Shown: positions 1 through 8,983, counted from the first letter of the stretch. The stretch: 64,000 nt of DNA from Vibrio nitrifigilis (GCF_015686695.1 NZ_JADPMR010000001.1:434001-498000), one strand, 5' to 3'. Notes: generated from the sequence alone by a model not told the origin. Numbers and translations: made by a program.

Positions 1-177
1 CGTCTGCTTCCTTCTGCTCCGCTTTTCGCGCACTTACCGCTTCCTTTAGACGTGCTCAACCTCTTTTTGAGTGCTCAGTAAAACATGACCTGAATCACAA
101 GGTGAGCGAATTTTACACAGTTTGTACTCAAAAAGAAAGTGGTTATAAAGTGTTTAATTGATGAAATTAGTTGCATT
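1..177. other. window edge, no gene recognised
   Basis: No convincing coding region is visible here on either strand. Short open stretches exist but have no supporting start signal or recognisable protein. The purine-rich minus-strand segment at 1-50 could be the beginning of a gene that runs off the left edge, but this cannot be decided from the window. Confidence 0.4.
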
Positions 178-206
178 AAAAAATAACCCCCTGAGTAGGG
201 GGTTAT
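178..206 (-). terminator. rho-independent terminator of argA
   Basis: A perfect 10-bp stem (183-192 with 197-206) encloses the loop GAGT. On the minus strand it is followed by six U residues (178-183). It lies 34 bp beyond the argA stop codon. Confidence 0.9.
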
Positions 207-239
207 ATACAACTTATTGAATTTGATTGAATGGAGTTA

Positions 240-1577
240 TTACAGCTTCAATACGAGAATTTTTGAGCGGCGTTGGTAGTTATAAAGGTGTTGTTTCGCA
301 ACAGGAAGGGCTTCGACACCGACTTCGTTAAAGCCTTGCTCTCTGAACCAGTGTAAACTTTGTGTTGTTAAGACAAACAACTGCTTAATACCGATATTTT
401 TAGCCTCATGCTTCATATGATTCAGTAGCACTAAACCACGATGACCATCTCGATAATCTTGGTGAATGGCAACGCAAGCCATCTCGGCCATTTTTTCTTC
501 ATGGTAGGTGTACAATGCGGCACACCCAATAATGAGCCCGTCTTTCTCAATAACCGTAAATTTGTGTATTTCTTGTTCCAGTTGTTCACGAGAGCGGCGC
601 ACCAAAATTCCTTTTTCTTCAAGAGGAAGAATCAGATCAAAAATGCCACCAATATCATCGATATGGGCTTGGCGAACCTGTTCGGTACGAGCTGTGACCA
701 CTTGGGTTCCGATACCATCAAAAGAAAATAGCTCTTGCAGTACTGCACCGTCATCTTTGTAGCTTACTAAATGGCTACGGGGTACACCGGCACGGCAAGC
801 AGAAACGGAAGCACGTAAAAAGCGCAATGTGCCAGTCGTGTCATCTAACTCTGGGTTACTTTCAGACTCAAGACGTTGAATCAGCTCTTCTACTTCAGTC
901 GGAAATAGTTCTGCAATTGCATTACCTTTTTCATCGATAATCCCTTGCTCAGAACAGAAGCCAATCAGCTTGTCGGCTTTAAGTCGAATAGCAACTTGGG
1001 TGGCAATTTCTTCTGATAGTAAGTTGAAGCATTCCCCTGTCACTGAGCTTGCGATAGGGCCGAGCAAGACCACAGAGTCTTGGTCGAGGATACGATTAAT
1101 GCCTTCAATATCGATTCTTCTTACTCTGCCACTATGGCAGTAATCAATACCGTCATCGACGCCAAGGGGTTGAGCAATAACGAAATTACCACTAACGATG
1201 TTGAGTTTATTCCCCGCCATTGGGGTGTTATTCATACTCATTGATAAGCGAGCTGTAATGGCCAATTGTAACTGACCAGCGGCCTGCATAACTAAACCTA
1301 ACGTGAGCTCATCAGTGATGCGGACACCTTTATGGTAGGGAGTTGAATGATCTTTAGCAGTAAGCAGATCGTTGATCTGAGGACGAGCACCATAGACAAG
1401 AACAATCTTGATCCCTAAACTATGTAGAAGTGCCAAATCACTGATAATATTAGGGAAGTTTTTATCTGCAATGCCTTCGCCACCAAGCATAACCACCATG
1501 GTTTTACCACGGTGAGCGTTGACATAAGGTGCAGATTGTCTAAACCCTTTGACAAGTGCGGTACTGCGAAATTTCAC
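240..1577 (-). CDS. argA: N-acetylglutamate synthase
   Basis: First step of arginine biosynthesis: acetyl-CoA plus glutamate gives N-acetylglutamate, in the cytoplasm. The 445-residue protein has the ArgA layout. An amino-acid-kinase-like domain (about 1-290, with the glycine-rich VVMLGGEGIADK near 28-39) binds arginine for feedback inhibition. A C-terminal GNAT acetyltransferase domain (about 295-440) carries the acetyl-CoA-binding region around YRDGHRGLVLL. The start is a GTG with GGAACG upstream. An ArgR-like operator lies 36 bp upstream, so repression by arginine is likely. It is monocistronic with its own terminator. Family assignment is firm; the regulation is inferred. Confidence 0.97.
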   Translation of the reverse strand: MKFRSTALVKGFRQSAPYVNAHRGKTMVVMLGGEGIADKNFPNIISDLALLHSLGIKIVLVYGARPQINDLLTAKDHSTPYHKGVRITDELTLGLVMQAAGQLQLAITARLSMSMNNTPMAGNKLNIVSGNFVIAQPLGVDDGIDYCHSGRVRRIDIEGINRILDQDSVVLLGPIASSVTGECFNLLSEEIATQVAIRLKADKLIGFCSEQGIIDEKGNAIAELFPTEVEELIQRLESESNPELDDTTGTLRFLRASVSACRAGVPRSHLVSYKDDGAVLQELFSFDGIGTQVVTARTEQVRQAHIDDIGGIFDLILPLEEKGILVRRSREQLEQEIHKFTVIEKDGLIIGCAALYTYHEEKMAEMACVAIHQDYRDGHRGLVLLNHMKHEAKNIGIKQLFVLTTQSLHWFREQGFNEVGVEALPVAKQHLYNYQRRSKILVLKL

Positions 1578-1612
1578 TGCTAAACGTTCCTTTTGTTTAA
1601 ATATGTCTAAAT

Positions 1613-1630
1613 AATGACTTTTTATTCAGG
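1613..1630 (-). promoter_or_regulatory. ArgR box upstream of argA
   Basis: The core TGACTTTTTATTCA matches the ARG-box consensus TGAAT-WWWW-ATTCA at all but one defined position. It lies 36-53 bp upstream of the argA start codon, where ArgR would block the promoter. The usual second tandem box 3 bp away is not convincing. Confidence 0.6.
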
Positions 1631-1750
1631 TATAAACAAGTTTTTTTTGCGCTCTTGTGGAATTAATTGCGACATTCCTTGGGACTATACCTCTTGTGGG
1701 TTACACTTTTGATAAAGTCCTCATTCGATGTCCTTGACAGGTAGATTATA

Positions 1751-2146
1751 GTGGCCAAAGACAAAAAGAAGATCGTAGAGTGGTCGTTATTGACATTTGC
1801 TTTAGTTGGCACTATCTGTGTTGCAGTTCTCTATGGTTTTTTGTATCACAAAGCTCAATCTGCACTTTCTCCTAAAAAAAGTATTATAGGAGATTGGGTC
1901 GAGCAAAATGTGGCGCATTACGCAGCGATGACGATTGAGATCAGAAAGAATGCGATTGTCATACATGGGCACACTGTTACGACTGATTATGATTTTGATG
2001 GTGTGTATTTAAGTTATGAGGTAGGGGGCATCGAATACAAATATAAGATGGCTGATAACTCGAATACCGAAATGAAGTTAATTACTCCGTCGTATTATAA
2101 CCCTGTCTATCGCCTGTCAGGAAAATACAAAAATAACATCAGGTAA
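1751..2146 (+). CDS. DUF2850 family membrane-anchored protein
   Basis: A 131-residue protein starting with GTG. It has a basic N-terminus (KDKKK), one hydrophobic segment (about 12-32) and then a polar domain containing IIGDWVEQNVAHYAAM, which is typical of the DUF2850 family. The predicted topology is a single N-terminal membrane anchor with the rest in the periplasm. The function is unknown. It stands 73 bp ahead of mltA on the same strand and may be co-transcribed, but nothing in the sequence links the two biochemically. Confidence 0.8.
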   Translation: MAKDKKKIVEWSLLTFALVGTICVAVLYGFLYHKAQSALSPKKSIIGDWVEQNVAHYAAMTIEIRKNAIVIHGHTVTTDYDFDGVYLSYEVGGIEYKYKMADNSNTEMKLITPSYYNPVYRLSGKYKNNIR

Positions 2147-2219
2147 CGTTTCTAACGTTGCGCTAAAGGCTTGAGTTTGCCATGCTTGGACCGTACCTAA
2201 ATTTACGGATAACTAGCTT

Positions 2220-3320
2220 GTGATTAAACGTTTTTTGCCTCTTGCTTGTGTTGCTTTACTGTTTGGTTGTGCTCCAACAGATCGTGGTCAACAATATTTA
2301 GATAAGACCTTTCCGGATCGCTTAAACCGAGTCGACCACATATCATCCAACTCTCCACGTGACTACGCGACTTTTGCTAAGCAGAGTGATGAAGTCGTAG
2401 AAACATCTCCATCTCTCGCTAATGTTTATCAACCGTTGTATGAAAAACTGAAAGAATGGTCTCTTGAAAGTGGTGATCCATCCGAGCTCGCTAAGTATGG
2501 TATTCAAACTGCGCAGTTAGGCGGAGGAGATAGCGAAGGTAATGTGTTATTTACTGGCTATTTTTCACCGGTGATTGAACTACGCCATCAAGCCAATGAA
2601 ACTTATAAATACCCGGTTTACGCAAAACCAGAATGTGATGTCGATTGCCCAACACGAGCGCAAATATACGATGGGGCACTCAACGGGAAAAATCTCGAGC
2701 TAGGGTATTCGAGCAATTTGATTGACCCGTTTATTATGGAAGTGCAAGGCAGCGGTTTTGTTCACTTTGGCGATGATGACACACTCGAGTATTTTGCTTA
2801 CGCAGGAAAGAACAACAAAGCGTATATTTCAATTGGTAAAATATTGATTGATGAAGGTGAAGTGCCAAGAGAAAAAATGTCACTTAAAGCCATCAAAGAG
2901 TGGGTTGATAGCCATAACGAGCAACAAGTTAAAGAGTTACTCGAGCAAAACCCATCGTACGTGTTCTTCCAACCAAGAGCGGCAGCTCCGGTAACCGGTA
3001 CGGCTGGCGTTCCTTTGTTACCAATGGCATCAGTGGCTGGCGACCGTTCTATTCTCCCAATGGGGACACCAATTTTGGCAGAAGTGCCATTACTTAATGC
3101 GGATGGTACTTGGTCTGGTACTCATGAACTGCGACTGCTGATTGTGTTAGATACCGGCGGCGCGGTGAAAGATAATCATCTCGATTTATATCATGGTATG
3201 GGGCCTAGAGCCGGCACAGAGGCTGGGCATTACAAGCACTTTGGTCGAGTATGGAAGTTGGGCCTCAAAGATTCCACGACACAATCACCTTGGGCTATGC
3301 CTCCAGAAAAGTTAGAATAG
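2220..3320 (+). CDS. mltA: membrane-bound lytic murein transglycosylase A
   Basis: Cleaves the glycan strands of peptidoglycan to give 1,6-anhydromuropeptides, from the inner face of the outer membrane. The start is GTG. A lipoprotein signal ends in the lipobox LFGC (lipidated Cys17). The MltA domain is followed by the C-terminal 3D domain with VLDTGGAVKD, whose Asp (about 311) corresponds to the catalytic acid of the family, and by LYHGMGPRAG. The 366-residue length is normal. The muropeptides released are substrates for AmpG, also encoded in this window. Confidence 0.96.
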   Translation: MIKRFLPLACVALLFGCAPTDRGQQYLDKTFPDRLNRVDHISSNSPRDYATFAKQSDEVVETSPSLANVYQPLYEKLKEWSLESGDPSELAKYGIQTAQLGGGDSEGNVLFTGYFSPVIELRHQANETYKYPVYAKPECDVDCPTRAQIYDGALNGKNLELGYSSNLIDPFIMEVQGSGFVHFGDDDTLEYFAYAGKNNKAYISIGKILIDEGEVPREKMSLKAIKEWVDSHNEQQVKELLEQNPSYVFFQPRAAAPVTGTAGVPLLPMASVAGDRSILPMGTPILAEVPLLNADGTWSGTHELRLLIVLDTGGAVKDNHLDLYHGMGPRAGTEAGHYKHFGRVWKLGLKDSTTQSPWAMPPEKLE

Positions 3321-3429
3321 ACTTTTTAGACAAGAGTGCGTATAAAACGCACTCTTTGTGTTTATAACACCACCCAATTCTGCTTTTTAAGGCCGAGTTG
3401 GCTGAATAACTGCATCTGGATATAGTGTT

Positions 3430-4239
3430 ATGCGTGAACTTGACTCCCCCGCTTCTGATAATTACAACCAACGCTTTGGTGGTACTCGTCGTTTATATGG
3501 TTACGATGAGGTCGATATTTTGCGAGCAGCTCATGTTTGCGTCATAGGCATTGGCGGTGTTGGGTCATGGGCAGTAGAAGCGTTGGCAAGAACAGGAATC
3601 GGTGAATTAACGTTGATCGACATGGACGATGTGTGCGTGACGAATATTAACCGACAAATTCATGCCATGACTGGGACTGTTGGTCAGAGCAAAATTGAAG
3701 TGATGGCTGAGCGCGTCAAATTGATTAATCCCGAGTGTAAAGTCAATTTAATTGACGATTTTATTACGCCGGACAATCAACATGAATACTTATCAAAAGA
3801 GTTTGACTACGTTTTAGATGCTATTGATAGTGTTAAGGCGAAAGCATCACTTTTGGCTTATTGCCGCAGTAATAAAATCAAAGTCATTACCACTGGTGGT
3901 GCTGGTGGCCAAGTAGACCCAACACAAATTACAGTGGCTGATCTTACTAAAACCATTCAAGATCCACTGGCTAAAAAACTTAAAGATCGTCTGCGTCGCC
4001 ATCATAATTTCCCTACGAATCCTGCCCGTAAATTTGGCATTGATTGTGTGTTTTCTACAGAACAACTTAAATATCCGCAAGCTGATGGTTCAGTGTGTGG
4101 GACAAAAGCGACAGCTGAAGGTCCTAAACGTATGGACTGTGCGAGTGGGTTTGGAGCAGCAACCGTTGTGACTGCGAGTTTTGGCTTTGTGGCTGTATCT
4201 CGCATCGTAGATAAATTGATTCAAAAACATCGTAAATAA
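3430..4239 (+). CDS. tcdA: tRNA threonylcarbamoyladenosine dehydratase
   Basis: An E1-like ATP-dependent enzyme that converts t6A37 of tRNA to the cyclic form ct6A. The 269 residues have an N-terminal RFGGTRRLYG motif, the Rossmann nucleotide-binding loop GIGGVGSWAVEALAR (about 38-52), an acidic strand LTLIDMDDVCVTNINRQ and a later DAIDSVKAK. Its stop codon overlaps the next frame in TAATG. The next gene is csdE, and csdA lies 2 kb away on the other strand; CsdA/CsdE supply sulfur to this pathway in E. coli. The alternative name is CsdL/YgdL. Confidence 0.95.
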   Translation: MRELDSPASDNYNQRFGGTRRLYGYDEVDILRAAHVCVIGIGGVGSWAVEALARTGIGELTLIDMDDVCVTNINRQIHAMTGTVGQSKIEVMAERVKLINPECKVNLIDDFITPDNQHEYLSKEFDYVLDAIDSVKAKASLLAYCRSNKIKVITTGGAGGQVDPTQITVADLTKTIQDPLAKKLKDRLRRHHNFPTNPARKFGIDCVFSTEQLKYPQADGSVCGTKATAEGPKRMDCASGFGAATVVTASFGFVAVSRIVDKLIQKHRK

Positions 4240-4259
4240 TGTATCGCTTGGAGTGTGCT

Positions 4260-4691
4260 ATGTCCTCTTTTCCATCTTCTCCCTTTGGTACTGATATAAG
4301 TAGCGAACAGGTTGTTGATGTCATGTCACAATTTACCAGTTGGGAAGATCGTTATCGTCAGATAGTTATGTGGGGTAAAAAACTCCCGATAATGGATGAT
4401 GAATGTAAATCTGAAACGATAAAGGTAAGTGGTTGCGAAAGTCAGGTTTGGCTGATTGCAAAGCAAGAGGATAATGGCTTGTGGTATTTTCACGCAGATT
4501 CAGATGCGAGAATAGTACGTGGTTTAATTGCTATCGTAATGGCTGCGTATAATGGCCACACTGCCGAGCAAATACAGCAGTTTGATATCGATGGTTATTT
4601 TACAAGGTTAAATCTGTTGAGTCATTTATCGCCATCACGAGGTAATGGTTTGAAAGCCATCGTTGATCAGGTGAAAAATATTTCCCAGTAA
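4260..4691 (+). CDS. csdE: sulfur acceptor protein CsdE
   Basis: A SufE-family acceptor that takes persulfide sulfur from the cysteine desulfurase CsdA. The conserved VSGCESQVW motif carries the acceptor cysteine (Cys59). I chose the ATG at 4260 because GGAG lies 7 bases upstream and the resulting 143-residue protein begins MSSFPSSPFG, like E. coli CsdE. The in-frame ATG at 4239, which overlaps the tcdA stop, would add seven residues and has no Shine-Dalgarno sequence. The TSWEDRYRQIVMWGKKLP region is typical of the family. It is probably translated from the tcdA message. Confidence 0.93.
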   Translation: MSSFPSSPFGTDISSEQVVDVMSQFTSWEDRYRQIVMWGKKLPIMDDECKSETIKVSGCESQVWLIAKQEDNGLWYFHADSDARIVRGLIAIVMAAYNGHTAEQIQQFDIDGYFTRLNLLSHLSPSRGNGLKAIVDQVKNISQ

Positions 4692-4694
4692 AAA

Positions 4695-4724
4695 CGAAGT
4701 CCCACTCAGGGACTTCGCTTGTAT
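4695..4724 (+). terminator. hairpin terminator after csdE
   Basis: A perfect 9-bp stem (4695-4703 with 4709-4717, loop ACTCA) lies four bases after the csdE stop. It is followed only by a mixed CTTGTATT tail, so termination may be partial. It abuts the repeat element that starts at 4725. Confidence 0.7.
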
Positions 4725-4990
4725 TATACCCAAGTAACCTCAAGATGCTGTTTCAGCGAGAATGTATTCGCTCTTAGGCAAGGCACTGATTTGAAGACAT
4801 AGTCATTCTACGTAGAAAATCAGTAACACAGCCTAGGAGCGAATAAAACTCGCCCTTTGGGAGCTCATCAACAAACCTATTTCTGCGCCCAATCACGTTA
4901 AAAGGGAATGACCATTCCTGCCGTGATTGAGCTTGACCTAGGCTCGTTGATGAAGCTCTGAATCCTGCATCTTGAGGTCATTTGGGTATA
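4725..4990. repeat. 266-bp folded repeat element with 24-bp terminal inverted repeats
   Basis: The ends (4725-4748 and 4967-4990) are inverted repeats of 24 bp with two mismatches, beginning TATACCCAA. Between them lie two arms of nested inverted repeats. Arm 1: 4766-4779 with 4831-4844 (13 of 14 match), enclosing 4785-4792 with 4817-4824. Arm 2: 4861-4872 with 4946-4958, enclosing 4890-4897 with 4922-4929 and 4905-4910 with 4913-4918. The whole could fold as a three-way junction. There is no open reading frame. It sits between the convergent genes csdE and the phytase-like gene. Partial copies occur at 25646-25687 and 34349-34416. It resembles a non-autonomous MITE-like element; that identity is inferred. 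Confidence 0.85.
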
Positions 4991-4997
4991 TCCGTAA

Positions 4998-6149
4998 TTA
5001 ATGAATGGAAAACGCCAATAGCTGAGTTATTTCGTGGCGATTGAAATTATTATCTGAGATCAAGACTAACGTTTTAGTTCCATCCTCTAAGGTTGGCCCA
5101 AAACTTATCCCTTCGATATTATCAAGTTGCTTGAGATTCAGAGTATTCAAATTGAGTAATAAATGCTTTTTCATTGGCTTAAACGATGTTGATGCCAAGC
5201 TGTCTTGATTCATAACATTGGTCGCACCTTGTGTGGAAACTTCATAAATGCGAATAAAATTATGATAGCTGCCTTTAGCATCTTGAATCCCAGCACGTTC
5301 TAAAAATAGTAAGTGATTATTATCAATAGCTAAAATTTCTGATACGCCATTGTCTGCATGTTTTCCTTTGCCAGGATTAGCAGGCCAAGCGTCGACAGGA
5401 TAAACATACTCCGCAACAATATGTCCTGATGCATCGTATTTCGTGAGTCGGGCATTCGCTCCGTGCTTGCCATTTGGGACATTTCCATCTTGTTTAACTG
5501 GTGCTTCCATTGCAGCATAATAGTACTCTCCGGATGGAGTAAAACTACTGCCTTCTAATGCTAGATTATCGTAGAACCCGTATTCCGGTTGCTTATTTTG
5601 TAGCTTAATTTGCTTAGGCACGGCCACCGAGTCACGAAATTGACCGTCGAGAACAGAAGCATCTCTGATAAATGGATTCAGCCATAACTTACGGTCCCCT
5701 TCACTGGTATAGCGTAAAGTGTGGTTGTTAGGATTAAACCGGATGGACTCAAAATCGGGTACTGTACCATGATGATCGAATTGCTTAGCGGATAAATAAG
5801 GGTGGTCATCCGGTTGATAGAAGGTGACCATCTGATTTATTTTGAATGGTGATATTTGAGTCGCAGTGATGGTCATGGTACCTAAGTATGCCCGAGCTGG
5901 GCCATGCTCGACACGATCGTCACTGATCACAACCCACTGTTTTGTTTTGGGGTTGTAATCAATACCGGAAAGCCCACCAACCCAAGTGTGGTTGAAGTGA
6001 GTGTTGTTAGGGATGCGAGTTTCGCCAATCCATTGTAGGTTCTGTATTGGCCATATTGAGCTTGATTGTGAAGTGGTGGGTACGGTTTGGCACCCTGACA
6101 AGCCGCCGATAGCGGCAAGTATAAATAGTGCTGAGTGTGTTCCTTTCAT
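4998..6149 (-). CDS. esterase-like/phytase-like lipoprotein
   Basis: A 383-residue protein with a lipoprotein signal ending LSGC (lipidated Cys20), so it is expected in the envelope. The body resembles the phytase-like, beta-propeller family often annotated as esterase-like activity of phytase. Recognisable pieces are GGLSGIDYNPKTKQWVVISDDR, FESIRFNP, YTSEGDRK, ALEGSSFTPSGEYYYAAMEAP and LDNIEGISFGP. Substrate and activity are unknown. It ends 8 bp from the repeat element, lies 107 bp downstream of csdA on the same strand, and may be the last gene of the panE-yajL-csdA run. Confidence 0.8.
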   Translation of the reverse strand: MKGTHSALFILAAIGGLSGCQTVPTTSQSSSIWPIQNLQWIGETRIPNNTHFNHTWVGGLSGIDYNPKTKQWVVISDDRVEHGPARAYLGTMTITATQISPFKINQMVTFYQPDDHPYLSAKQFDHHGTVPDFESIRFNPNNHTLRYTSEGDRKLWLNPFIRDASVLDGQFRDSVAVPKQIKLQNKQPEYGFYDNLALEGSSFTPSGEYYYAAMEAPVKQDGNVPNGKHGANARLTKYDASGHIVAEYVYPVDAWPANPGKGKHADNGVSEILAIDNNHLLFLERAGIQDAKGSYHNFIRIYEVSTQGATNVMNQDSLASTSFKPMKKHLLLNLNTLNLKQLDNIEGISFGPTLEDGTKTLVLISDNNFNRHEITQLLAFSIH

Positions 6150-6256
6150 GCTGTCTCCCTAAATGTGTGCTATTGCATAATTTATCGTTAAGGAGACAGG
6201 CTGTATAGGGGGATAAAAATAAATAACCAAGTCAATTAAATAACATGATCAGGGCG

Positions 6257-7471
6257 TTACAAAATATCCACAGCCTTTTTTACGCTGGAGATCAGGCGGT
6301 CGACATCTTGTTGTGTGTTGTAAATAGCAAACGAGATTCTTACTGTTCCTTTTATTCCCAGAGCATCCATCAGTGGGTGGGCGCAGTGGTGTCCTTCTCG
6401 TACCGCAATAGCTTGTTGATCCAACAGAGTAGCAATGTCTTGATGATGAACGCCTGGCATAACAAAACTGATGATACCTGCATCAGGCTGAAAACCGATA
6501 ATTTTGATATCATCAATGGTGTTTAGCGCCATCTGGGCATTCAATTGCAATTGATGAATATGCTGCTTCACCTCATGATGATCAAATTGTCGATACCAAT
6601 TAATTGCCGTAGCGAGGCCAATGGCTCCCGCGACATTTGGTGTACCCGCTTCAAATTTTGCAGGGGCTTGAGCAAAGCTTGTGCCTGTATCAAATGACAC
6701 CTTATCAACCATCTTGCCGCCACCTTGCCACACAGGCATGGTATCAAGTAATTCTGGCTTAGCATAAAGAACACCGATGCCATTGGGGGCATAGAGTTTA
6801 TGTCCTGAAAATACATAAAAATCTGCATCCAGTTCTGTGACATTCACTTTCTCATGGACAATGCCTTGTGCGCCATCAACCAGAACTTTGGCTCCAATCT
6901 GATGAGCAGCAGTAATCACTTGCTCAATAGGCTGACGTGCGCCAGTGACATTGGTGATATGGGCAATGGCGACAATTTTACAACGTGTTGAAAGCAAAGA
7001 ATTAAATGCATCAATATCAAACTCACCATTGTGAGTGATTGGTACTTTAATTACTTTTGCACCCGTTTGTTCCGCGATGAGTTGCCAAGGGACAATATTG
7101 GCGTGATGTTCATTTTCACAGATCAAAATTTCATCGTTAACACTCAGCTGCTGGCGGCCATAGCTTTGAGCCACGAGATTAATCGATTCTGTCGCGCCCC
7201 GTGTCCAAATGACGGTGTCAGGAGAGCAAGCCCCAATGAATTGGGCAACCGTTTCTCGTGCCTGTTCAAACAATGTGGTTGCTTGAGCGGTGAGGTGGTG
7301 ACTACCGCGGTGTACATTGGCATTATGGGTTTGGTAATAATCTGCCATTGCATCAATGACACATTGAGGTTTTTGAGTGGTGGCTGCGTTATCTAAATAT
7401 GTTAATGCATATTCATTAACGCTTTGATTTAAAGCTGGAAACTGCGCTCTAATTTGTTCAATATTGATCAT
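6257..7471 (-). CDS. csdA: cysteine desulfurase CsdA (SufS/CsdA type)
   Basis: A PLP-dependent enzyme that removes sulfur from cysteine as an enzyme-bound persulfide. With the start at 7471 (MINIEQIRAQFPAL) it is 404 residues. The PLP lysine is Lys225 in SGHKLYAPNGIG, the catalytic cysteine is Cys363 in REGHHCAHPL, and VWTRGATESINLV precedes the substrate site. It resembles E. coli CsdA more than SufS. No sufBCD genes are nearby, but csdE and tcdA lie 1.5-3 kb away. The upstream DJ-1-family gene ends 10 bp before this start. In-frame TTG (7540) and ATG (7504) codons would overlap that gene and are less likely. Confidence 0.92.
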   Translation of the reverse strand: MINIEQIRAQFPALNQSVNEYALTYLDNAATTQKPQCVIDAMADYYQTHNANVHRGSHHLTAQATTLFEQARETVAQFIGACSPDTVIWTRGATESINLVAQSYGRQQLSVNDEILICENEHHANIVPWQLIAEQTGAKVIKVPITHNGEFDIDAFNSLLSTRCKIVAIAHITNVTGARQPIEQVITAAHQIGAKVLVDGAQGIVHEKVNVTELDADFYVFSGHKLYAPNGIGVLYAKPELLDTMPVWQGGGKMVDKVSFDTGTSFAQAPAKFEAGTPNVAGAIGLATAINWYRQFDHHEVKQHIHQLQLNAQMALNTIDDIKIIGFQPDAGIISFVMPGVHHQDIATLLDQQAIAVREGHHCAHPLMDALGIKGTVRISFAIYNTQQDVDRLISSVKKAVDIL

Positions 7472-7481
7472 TAGTAACTGC

Positions 7482-8081
7482 TTATTCTTCGCTGAGTTTA
7501 TCATAGTGAAGTTGAGGTAGAACCACGAGTGGCTCGGCAATTTGCTTGGCGAATGGCTTGCCTGATAAGCGAATAATAATTTCTATAGCAAATTCTAGCG
7601 CCGTGCCTGGACCTTGACTGGTCAGCAAATTTTGATTCACATCGAAAGTGACGCGTTTAGCTCGCCATAAATCAGCTGGAATATCAGACTGAAAATTTGG
7701 GTGGCATGTCATTAGAGCGCCAGAAAATAAATTGTGATGTTGTAGTACGACGGCGGGTGAAGCACAAATTGCCGCCACAAGTTTACCATCGTATTTCTGT
7801 TGTTTAATGATCTCAATTAACACAGTACTGTCACGAAAGGCTTCTGCTCCCCCTAACCCTCCGGGGAGAACAACAGCATCAAATTCATCATCAGCAATAT
7901 CAACAAGAGTACAATCTGCGGTTAATGTGACTCCTCTAGACGCTTTCATCGTCAGATTGCCTTCGAAATCAGCACTAGCAATGGTCACTTCGTAGCCTGC
8001 ACGCGTCAGAATATCAATAATGGTAATGGCTTCCATTTCTTCCGTACCGGGTGCAATTGGCACTAAAATCTTTTTAGTCAT
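7482..8081 (-). CDS. yajL: DJ-1/PfpI family protein, YajL-like
   Basis: The DJ-1/ThiJ/PfpI superfamily comprises proteins with a reactive cysteine, linked to oxidative-stress protection, chaperone activity or deglycase activity. The 199-residue protein keeps the nucleophile elbow AAICASPAVVL with Cys106 and the conserved Glu15 in APGTEEMEA. I chose the ATG at 8081 because it overlaps the panE stop as ATGA, which suggests translational coupling; an in-frame ATG at 8093 adds four residues. Its position between panE and csdA is the local context. The exact substrate cannot be told from sequence, and the deglycase role is disputed for this family. Confidence 0.88.
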   Translation of the reverse strand: MTKKILVPIAPGTEEMEAITIIDILTRAGYEVTIASADFEGNLTMKASRGVTLTADCTLVDIADDEFDAVVLPGGLGGAEAFRDSTVLIEIIKQQKYDGKLVAAICASPAVVLQHHNLFSGALMTCHPNFQSDIPADLWRAKRVTFDVNQNLLTSQGPGTALEFAIEIIIRLSGKPFAKQIAEPLVVLPQLHYDKLSEE

Positions 8082-8983
8082 AATTGACTCCATTGTTTTT
8101 CTAATTTTTTAATTTGTTGAAATAATTGCTTATTTTCTGGTGTTTTTATCCCATGCTGCTGGGCTATTTTTACTAAGTAACCGTTAATAAAGTCTATCTC
8201 GGTTGGGCGCTGATGAATAATATCTTGTTGCATTGAGGAAAAATTATCGGCGGTCGCTTGGGCAACAGACAAGATCTGTTGGCGCAGTACAGCGTGTGTG
8301 ATAGAGATGCCTTCCTGCGACATGACTAAAACCAATTCTTCCACCAATTTGTTGATCGTGGTGGTAAATGTGTCACTTAACAACTGACCATTTTTACATT
8401 GGTGAATCGCTGTTAAAGGATTAATCACACAATTTACCGCTAATTTGGCCCATAAAGGCACTGAAATATCATTGACCCAAAGACTATTTGGTAAAGCATG
8501 CTCAAAAACATCAGCAATAAACTGGCATGACTCTCCTTTACTGTTGAGAGCTCCGATCGTGGTTTGACCAAGACCAGTATGTCGAACGTAATCTGACGAA
8601 GGTTTCCACGCACCATGAGTCGTGGTTGCAAGTAATGTTGGGTAATGTTTTAGCGCTGGGAATAATTGATCGGTTGCCCCCATTCCATTTTGCATGAACA
8701 TCAAAATGGTATCTGTATGAATATGCTCAAGCAAAGGGGATAGGGCTTGTGTTACTTGCCAAGCCTTAACGGTAACCAAAATAAGATCTGCATGGTTAAG
8801 TTGAGAGTATTCTTGTGCTGGAAATGAGATGTGTGGATGTATTTCACCATCGACGTTTTCAAGAGTAAGAGATGAAGTCGGGCGAATGTGTTTACTCCAC
8901 AAACTGACCTTGTGCCCAGCCTGATATAAGGAGTAAGCCCACAGTGAGCCTATAGCGCCAGGACCCACGATTACAATATTCAT
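8078..8983 (-). CDS. panE: 2-dehydropantoate 2-reductase (ApbA/PanE family)
   Basis: An NADPH-dependent reductase that makes pantoate for coenzyme A synthesis. The 301 residues begin with the dinucleotide-binding motif IVGPGAIGSLWAYSL (4-18). A conserved lysine lies in TVKAWQVTQAL, and the C-terminal helical domain carries PLWAKLAVNCVINPLTAI and the IDFINGYLVKIA substrate motif. The length is normal. It is the first gene of a minus-strand run, and its TGA overlaps the next start codon. Other ApbA-family ketoreductases share the fold, but the C-terminal motifs support PanE. Confidence 0.93.
   Translation of the reverse strand: MNIVIVGPGAIGSLWAYSLYQAGHKVSLWSKHIRPTSSLTLENVDGEIHPHISFPAQEYSQLNHADLILVTVKAWQVTQALSPLLEHIHTDTILMFMQNGMGATDQLFPALKHYPTLLATTTHGAWKPSSDYVRHTGLGQTTIGALNSKGESCQFIADVFEHALPNSLWVNDISVPLWAKLAVNCVINPLTAIHQCKNGQLLSDTFTTTINKLVEELVLVMSQEGISITHAVLRQQILSVAQATADNFSSMQQDIIHQRPTEIDFINGYLVKIAQQHGIKTPENKQLFQQIKKLEKQWSQL

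Noticed and set aside
4725..4990. Integron attC site or CRISPR interpretation of the folded repeat
   Set aside because: There are no tandem cassettes, no integrase, no regularly spaced direct repeats, and the arm arrangement does not match attC core sites.
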